Assembly (NCBI GenBank): GCA_964441275.1
Contig: CAYTUG010000001.1
Coordinates: 1-64,000, forward strand
DNA from: SZUA-584 sp964441275
Lineage (GTDB): Bacteria; Bacillota; Clostridia; Christensenellales; SZUA-584
Length of the DNA stretch: 64,000 nucleotides
Direction: 5' to 3'
A program made the position numbers and the translations under genes. Positions 59,506-64,000 of this stretch are shown in pieces. Position 1 is the first letter of the stretch. Each line of letters opens with the position of its first letter. A model generated the notes under the pieces. It searched no databases and had not been told where the DNA came from. It worked only from the letters and a program-made list of their open reading frames with translations.

Positions 59506-60351
59506 TTATTTAAAAATGCCTTTCAAAAAATCTACGCCCTCGGTGGCAAGCGCGTCTGAAGATTCTGCAAGCGGACGCCAAAGCGAAACCGCACGCGCAA
59601 TCTCTGTAATGTCCGTAGTAAACGATTCTATAGTTAAGTAACCGGCATACCCTATTGCATCAAGCGCATTTTTTACCGCTTCCCAATCGATATGGCCGGT
59701 TCCGGGCGTACCCCTGTCGTTTGCGCACGCGTGGAAGTTAAACACCTTATCGCCCGCTTTAACAATCGCTTCCCCCAAGTTCTTTTCCTCTATGTTCATA
59801 TGAAATGTATCCAGCAAGAACCCAACATTGTCTTTGCCGATAAGCCCGAAAAACTCAAGCCCCTGCTCAACGGTGTTCAAAAAATCGGTCTCGAACCTGT
59901 TAAGAGTTTCAACCGCAAGCTTCACGCCCGCTGTTTTTGCGTAATCCGCGGCAATCTTCATGTTCTCGATAGCCCAGTCCCACTGCTGTTTCTTCTCGTC
60001 TTTCGATAAAAGCCTTGCCTTGCCGGTTGTAGAATACATAGGACCGGATACTAACGGAGAACCTACGCTTTGTGCGGCGTCAACGCAGTATTTGATATAA
60101 TCAAGCCCTTTTTCTCTTATCCCTTTGTCGTGAGAGCTTATGTCTCTGTCCGGCCCGAAAGCTCCGCATATCAGCGCGTCAATCCCACTCTCGTCAGACG
60201 CCTTTTTTATGGCGGCTGCGTCAATTGTTTTGGGATCTTCAATGCAGATTTCCAAAGCATTGAACCCAAATTCTCTTACCTTGTCAAACAGATAAAGCGT
60301 ATCGTTTGAAAACGGCGATACCCATATAAATGTACTTGCGCCAAACTTCAT
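59506..60351 (-). CDS. Ketose 3-epimerase-like TIM barrel (D-tagatose/D-allulose 3-epimerase family)
   Basis: The 281-residue protein has the metal residues of the ketose 3-epimerase family: Glu in VETLNRFETD, Asp in LLDTFHMNIEE, His in FNFHACANDRGTPGTGH and Glu in LTIESFT. These enzymes move a ketose C3 stereocentre without phosphorylation. The NDRG segment replaces the usual NHR or NNR of D-allulose epimerases. It is the second gene of the operon. Confidence 0.86.
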   Translation of the reverse strand: MKFGASTFIWVSPFSNDTLYLFDKVREFGFNALEICIEDPKTIDAAAIKKASDESGIDALICGAFGPDRDISSHDKGIREKGLDYIKYCVDAAQSVGSPLVSGPMYSTTGKARLLSKDEKKQQWDWAIENMKIAADYAKTAGVKLAVETLNRFETDFLNTVEQGLEFFGLIGKDNVGFLLDTFHMNIEEKNLGEAIVKAGDKVFNFHACANDRGTPGTGHIDWEAVKNALDAIGYAGYLTIESFTTDITEIARAVSLWRPLAESSDALATEGVDFLKGIFK

Positions 60352-60375
60352 TGTTTTGCACCTTCCTTTCGTTTT

Positions 60376-61209
60376 TTACAGCGAGGCTTCGGCTTCTTTA
60401 AGAGTTTTTATTGATAGCTCCGTGTACTCGTCAAAAAACTCTCTTCCGCCGCCGCTTTTAAGCGTTGCGAAAGGATCAGCGGCCGCCGGCAGTATTTCGA
60501 AAACGATATAGCCTTTATAGTCTATTTTTTGCAAAGCTTTAAGCAAAGGAACAAAATCAAGGTGTCCTTTACCCGGTGCGGCTCTGTTAGAATCTGCGAA
60601 ATGAACATGCGTCAAATATTTTCCGCAGTCAATGAAAGCCTGAGCCAAATCCTGCTCTTCAATGCACATATGAAACGTGTCTCCCATTACGCCCACATTA
60701 GGCAGATTAACTTCTTTGCACAGCTCGAGAGCCTGGTCAAGACGATTGAGCCAATAAGTTTCGTAACGGTTCCAAGGCTCTATACAAAGGTTTACATTCC
60801 TTTGCGCGGCATACTCGCCACCCTTGATAATGCCCTCAACGCCCCATTTGTGCTCATCCTCGAATGGAGCTAACGGCATCGTTTTGCATACTGCCGTAGG
60901 CCCAATAATCATCATCGGGCAAGAAACAGCCGAAGCAAAATCGGCAACTTTTTTTACGTAATCCATTGCTTTTTGTCTAATCTTAGCATCGGGATGCGCC
61001 AAATCCCTCTCCGCCGTATAAGCCGAACAGATGGAAGATACAACAATATTGTTATCTTCACACAGCTGGTTAACCTCGGCAGGATCAAAGCTATCCGGCT
61101 CGCCTACAAGTTCTATGGCATCGTAGCCAAATTTCGCAACTCTTTCTATGCTATTGCGCACCGGTTCTCCATAATAAACAAGTGAATCATAACTGTACTT
61201 GAACATCAT
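60376..61209 (-). CDS. Sugar isomerase/epimerase, TIM barrel (second ketose 3-epimerase-like)
   Basis: The 277-residue protein is related to the next gene. Metal residues are in LCIEPWNRYETY (Glu), MGDTFHMCIEE (Asp), HVHFADSNRAAPGKGH (His) and YIVFEILP (Glu). Two paralogous epimerases side by side suggest consecutive or alternative sugars. It is the first gene of the operon; ggaggcg lies just before the ATG. Confidence 0.87.
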   Translation of the reverse strand: MMFKYSYDSLVYYGEPVRNSIERVAKFGYDAIELVGEPDSFDPAEVNQLCEDNNIVVSSICSAYTAERDLAHPDAKIRQKAMDYVKKVADFASAVSCPMMIIGPTAVCKTMPLAPFEDEHKWGVEGIIKGGEYAAQRNVNLCIEPWNRYETYWLNRLDQALELCKEVNLPNVGVMGDTFHMCIEEQDLAQAFIDCGKYLTHVHFADSNRAAPGKGHLDFVPLLKALQKIDYKGYIVFEILPAAADPFATLKSGGGREFFDEYTELSIKTLKEAEASL

Positions 61210-61232
61210 TTACGCCTCCGTTTTTATTCGAT

Positions 61233-61250
61233 ATCTCAAGTATTTGAGAT
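61233..61250. promoter_or_regulatory. Inverted repeat operator in the leader of the sugar operon
   Basis: The heptads atctcaa and ttgagat face each other across a four-base spacer, about 24 bases before the first ATG. One more ttgagat half lies at 61299-61305, upstream of the -35 position. The repeated half-site suggests a regulator binding site; the AraC protein encoded next door is the obvious candidate, though dyads like this are also common for LacI-type repressors. Confidence 0.6.
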
Positions 61251-61259
61251 TTCATCAGC

Positions 61260-61286
61260 AATATACCTTGATTAGCGAAATCGCAA
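61260..61286 (-). promoter_or_regulatory. Weak promoter of the sugar operon
   Basis: On the minus strand TTGCGA, a short 15-base spacer and TATATT. The poor spacing is consistent with a need for an activator, such as the AraC protein. The extra half-site at 61299-61305 lies just upstream. Confidence 0.35.
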
Positions 61287-61330
61287 CAATTAATTAAATT
61301 GAGATTTTAATACACTTTATTGTGTTTTAT

Positions 61331-62134
61331 CTAAAAACGGCTTTTTGATTTCCTGTATTTACCGGGGCTGATGCCCACAGTTTTTTTAAACAGCATGTTA
61401 AAATAGTTCGGATTGTCATAGCCGACTTTTAAGGATATCTCCGACACTGTTTTGTCTGTGGTGGTTAAAAGTTGTTTGGCTTTGTTCATGCGTTTGAGGA
61501 TCAGATACTGTATAGGCGTTATACCCATATCCTTTTTAAAGGTATGTATTAAGTGAAACGAGCTTACAAATATATGGGAAGACAGCTTTGTCAAATTTAT
61601 ATCTTCATCAAGGTGCTCGTCAATGTATGCTTTTGCCCCCTCCGTTATATTGGATATTGCTTTTACTTCTTCGTCGCGCACAATGCGTACCATCATCAAA
61701 ATAAGCGCGCTAAGAAGATATGTGCTAAGCCCGTCTTTTGTTTTATTTTCGTGCTCATAGAACAACTGGTCGCATATCGCAAAAAAGTTATCAAAACTAT
61801 CGCTCATATCAACTATTGGATGTTCGCTGTCCCCTGCTATTTTGCCCTGCCCATACCCCGTTAAGTGCAAATCTAAAATACCCATTTTGTAAACTTGATG
61901 TTCTTGCGTAATAGGAGTTAAAACCGTATGGTTAACGCCGGCTTCAACGACCGCAACATTTTTTTCGTCCATAAAATAAACAGTGTTATCAATGTCAATA
62001 TCTATCTTTTCCTTAGCACAAACATAAACCACCAAGCAATCATCGGGAACCCCAAAATACATACTGCTGGCGAGCGGCAATTTAGAATAATAGGATAACC
62101 GCGGGTTGGTTAAAAACACCGTACCAGATTTCAT
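61331..62134 (-). CDS. AraC-family transcriptional regulator
   Basis: The 267-residue protein has an N-terminal cupin-like sensing domain (about 20-110) and a C-terminal double HTH (about 165-267) with LSSHIFVSSFHLIHTFKKDM and VSEISLKVGYDNPNYFNMLF. It lies between the sugar operon and a divergently transcribed second RbsA gene, so it probably senses the imported sugar and controls both. Confidence 0.9.
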   Translation of the reverse strand: MKSGTVFLTNPRLSYYSKLPLASSMYFGVPDDCLVVYVCAKEKIDIDIDNTVYFMDEKNVAVVEAGVNHTVLTPITQEHQVYKMGILDLHLTGYGQGKIAGDSEHPIVDMSDSFDNFFAICDQLFYEHENKTKDGLSTYLLSALILMMVRIVRDEEVKAISNITEGAKAYIDEHLDEDINLTKLSSHIFVSSFHLIHTFKKDMGITPIQYLILKRMNKAKQLLTTTDKTVSEISLKVGYDNPNYFNMLFKKTVGISPGKYRKSKSRF

Positions 62135-62155
62135 AAATTTCCCTCTAATAATAAG

Positions 62156-62205
62156 GACTAAATATAGTCATTGTCTATTTTTAATAAAGTTATGTAAAAA
62201 TAGAC
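62156..62205. promoter_or_regulatory. Two adjacent inverted repeats in the araC/rbsA2 divergent region
   Basis: The first dyad is gacta-aata-tagtc (62156-62169). The second is gtctattttt / aaaaatagac with a 13-base spacer (62173-62205). They share the core word gtcta/tagac. They sit just upstream of the araC start, so they could be autoregulatory operators. They differ from the ttgagat site in front of the operon, so a second regulator may act here. Confidence 0.5.
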
Positions 62206-62304
62206 TACAAACAAGGGGGGTAAAGTTGCAGTAATCAATTTCGGCTAAATTATATATACAACCTGGTTGCTTATCAATGTGGTCAAAGTTAATCCGCAAT
62301 ATAA

Positions 62305-62333
62305 TTGATAATTTTAGCACCATAATATATATT
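62305..62333 (+). promoter_or_regulatory. Promoter of the second RbsA-type gene
   Basis: TTGATA, a 17-base spacer and TATATT, about 40 bases before the ATG at 62377. Confidence 0.55.
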
Positions 62334-62376
62334 CAATAATTACATGTCCGTAATAAAATAGTGTCGGAGGAGTGTA

Positions 62377-63864
62377 ATGCTTTTACGAATGCGCAAAATT
62401 ACAAAGACATTCTTTGATACCGAGGTTGTAAAAAACGTTGGTTTTGAGCTTAAATCGGGCGAAATTTTTGGTATTGTCGGGCTCAACGGCGCCGGAAAAT
62501 CAACATTTATTAAAATTATTTCAGGTGTGCACCCTTGTGATTCGGGTGAAATATTTATTGAAAACGAATCCGTTAAACTAAACTCCCCTAACGACGCATA
62601 CAAACACGGCATCTTTACAATTTATCAGGAACCTTTGCTTGTAAACAATATGTCGGTTATGAACAATATTTTTCTTGGGATGTTTAAGAAAAGAGCAGGA
62701 ATATTTGTAGACAAAAAGGCGGTACAGCAAACTGCCGCTAACTTGCTAAAACTGCTCGGTTCAAGCCTTTCGCCAAACGATAGGGTTTCAACTTTGTCTT
62801 TAGGCGAAAAATACCTTGTTTCAATTGCGAGAGCCTTTTTAGCAAAGGCTAAAATTTTTATATTTGACGAACCTTCCGTTGGGCTTTCGTTGTATGAAAA
62901 ACAAGTGCTTTTTGATCTTATCAGAAGACTTAAAGAAAAAGGAGCGGGCGTAATCTATATTACGCACTATATTGACGAGATAATCGAACTGTGCGATAAA
63001 GTTATGATACTAAGAGAAGGGCGAAACGTATGCACTTCGGACGTCAAACTTCTTACCCAGGAAAAGATTATAACCATTATGTCGGGCAAGTCCGTAAAAA
63101 AATTAGATACTGCGCCAAAGTCGATTACAAATACCGCGGCTTTAGAAATCAGCGGATTAAGCCGTAAGAGCATTTATAAAGATATCAGCTTTAAGCTGTA
63201 TCCCGGCGAGATACTTGGGGTTGCCGGTTCTGTGGGCGCCGGGCGCACTGCATTGCTTAAAACTATATTTGGGCACATGCAGCCCGATAAAGGCAAAATT
63301 TACGTGCATGGCGAGTTAGCGGAATTTGCAAGGCCCCTTGACGCAATAAGAAAGGGAATAGGCTATATACCCGATGATCGGGTTTGTGAGGGCGTGCTTT
63401 CTAATATGAGCGTTTTGGAGAACTCCGCTTTTCCAAAAATATTGCAAAATAAGCAGATATTGATAGACTATAATACACTTATTGATAAAACGCTTGATAT
63501 AGTTATCGAGTTAGATATTAAGCTCGACAGCGTCAGGCAGTCCGTAAATTACTTAAGCGGCGGAAACCAGCAAAAGCTCGTTCTAAGCAGATGGATGCTA
63601 AGCAATGCCGATATATTGTTGCTTGACGAGCCGACCAAGGGAATTGACATATCCGCACGAAACGATATTTATTGCTGGATGTCTAACAAGGCTCAAAGCG
63701 GTTCGGCAATAATAATCAGCTCGTCTGATTTTGCCGAGCTTAAGATGCTTTGTACTCGAATAATAGTATTGAACAAGGGCAGGATAACCGCCGAAATGGA
63801 TAATGCCGAGGCAACAGAAAATAAAATGCTGCGGGCAATGGCGCACAGCTCAAGCGAAACATGA
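62377..63864 (+). CDS. Second sugar ABC transporter ATP-binding protein (RbsA type, divergent)
   Basis: The 495-residue protein has two ABC domains. The first has Walker A GLNGAGKST but a changed signature (LSLGEKYLVSIARAF; the usual GQQQ is missing) and FDEPSVGLS in place of DEPTAAL. The second has GSVGAGRTALLKTIFG, SGGNQQKLVLSRWML and LLLDEPTKGID. It is clearly a different subfamily from the ATPase at 58024. It begins a plus-strand unit that runs off the window. A good site (ggaggag) precedes the ATG. Confidence 0.9.
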   Translation: MLLRMRKITKTFFDTEVVKNVGFELKSGEIFGIVGLNGAGKSTFIKIISGVHPCDSGEIFIENESVKLNSPNDAYKHGIFTIYQEPLLVNNMSVMNNIFLGMFKKRAGIFVDKKAVQQTAANLLKLLGSSLSPNDRVSTLSLGEKYLVSIARAFLAKAKIFIFDEPSVGLSLYEKQVLFDLIRRLKEKGAGVIYITHYIDEIIELCDKVMILREGRNVCTSDVKLLTQEKIITIMSGKSVKKLDTAPKSITNTAALEISGLSRKSIYKDISFKLYPGEILGVAGSVGAGRTALLKTIFGHMQPDKGKIYVHGELAEFARPLDAIRKGIGYIPDDRVCEGVLSNMSVLENSAFPKILQNKQILIDYNTLIDKTLDIVIELDIKLDSVRQSVNYLSGGNQQKLVLSRWMLSNADILLLDEPTKGIDISARNDIYCWMSNKAQSGSAIIISSSDFAELKMLCTRIIVLNKGRITAEMDNAEATENKMLRAMAHSSSET

Positions 63865-63952
63865 AAGAAAGGGTATATCCCCAGTTTTCTACAAACTGAC
63901 GAAAAGATAAAAATAAATAACGAATTAATATTGAGAGGGAGGCTTGTCCGTC

Positions 63953-64000
63953 TTGTGCACTCAAAAACGGCTTGATATACCAAGTACGGCCGCGCGTTCA
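63953..64000 (+). CDS. Start of a further gene, probably an RbsC-type permease (cut by window end)
   Basis: An open frame of 16 codons starts at TTG, about ten bases after gagggagg, and runs to the window end (MCTQKRLDIPSTAARS). The position after an RbsA-type gene suggests the cognate permease, but too little sequence is present for a family match. A small hairpin (cagttt/aaactg) lies between the two genes. Confidence 0.4.
   Translation, partial: MCTQKRLDIPSTAARS

Noticed and set aside
52696..61209. Myo-inositol (iol) catabolic operon
   Set aside because: The dehydrogenase and TIM-barrel families fit, but iolB, iolC, iolD and iolJ equivalents are missing, so a plain iol label is not supported.
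1..64000. CRISPR arrays, tRNA or rRNA genes, insertion sequences, prophage
   Set aside because: No regularly spaced repeats, no tRNA-like T-arm sequence in a cloverleaf context, no transposase or integrase motif and no rRNA segments were found by reading both strands; a tRNAscan or ISfinder search would be decisive.

Overview
The window looks like a chromosomal segment of an uncultured, spore-forming member of the Clostridia (Bacillota). Supporting markers are a complete sigK with a pro-sequence, two alpha/beta-type small acid-soluble spore proteins, the germination amidase cwlD, a spore-type LysM/M14 endopeptidase, the ctsR-mcsA-mcsB-clpC operon, an ispH-rpsA (LytB-S1) fusion, Gram-positive ribosome binding sites and Rho-independent terminators. 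The family or genus cannot be fixed from the sequence. I see no phage, insertion sequence, CRISPR array, rRNA or tRNA.

Layout. 0-5 kb (+): an ECF transporter S component, an MBL hydrolase, comEC and holA in a tight series, facing rpsT (-). 4.8-5.3 kb: a gene-free stretch rich in nested inverted repeats. 5.3-19 kb (+): zinc-ribbon membrane protein, ferritin-like protein, an ABC-2 exporter followed by a six-PASTA membrane protein and a chorismate-mutase-like protein, a beta-CASP RNase-like enzyme, a membrane-anchored sugar-binding-type protein, a cyclase-family hydrolase, a cysteine desulfurase and a polar amino acid ABC importer. 19-27.7 kb: lipoprotein (-), sigK (+), then the minus-strand series polA-coaE-slt-oppA-trmH and a cold shock gene. 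27.9-29.6 kb (+): a membrane diguanylate cyclase.

29.6-52.3 kb is almost all minus strand and mostly housekeeping: spore-type carboxypeptidase, iron alcohol dehydrogenase, hutP-cmk-plsC-ispH/rpsA, two SASP genes, yloU-fakA-recG, an acyl-CoA synthetase with its XRE-cupin regulator, ctsR-mcsA-mcsB-clpC with a recognisable CtsR box, cwlD, tsaD, two membrane proteins and cysS.

52.7-64 kb is the accessory part. A minus-strand operon encodes an RbsABC-type sugar importer, two Gfo/Idh/MocA dehydrogenases and three xylose-isomerase-like TIM-barrel enzymes. It is preceded by an AraC regulator and, divergently, by a second RbsA-type ATPase with the start of another gene. There is no sugar kinase, aldolase or glycosidase, so the cluster best fits a pathway that takes in a rare sugar, glycoside or cyclitol and transforms it by oxidation and epimerisation without phosphorylation in the visible part. 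This cluster, its palindromic operators and the structured element at 4.9-5.1 kb are the best candidates for something not yet described.
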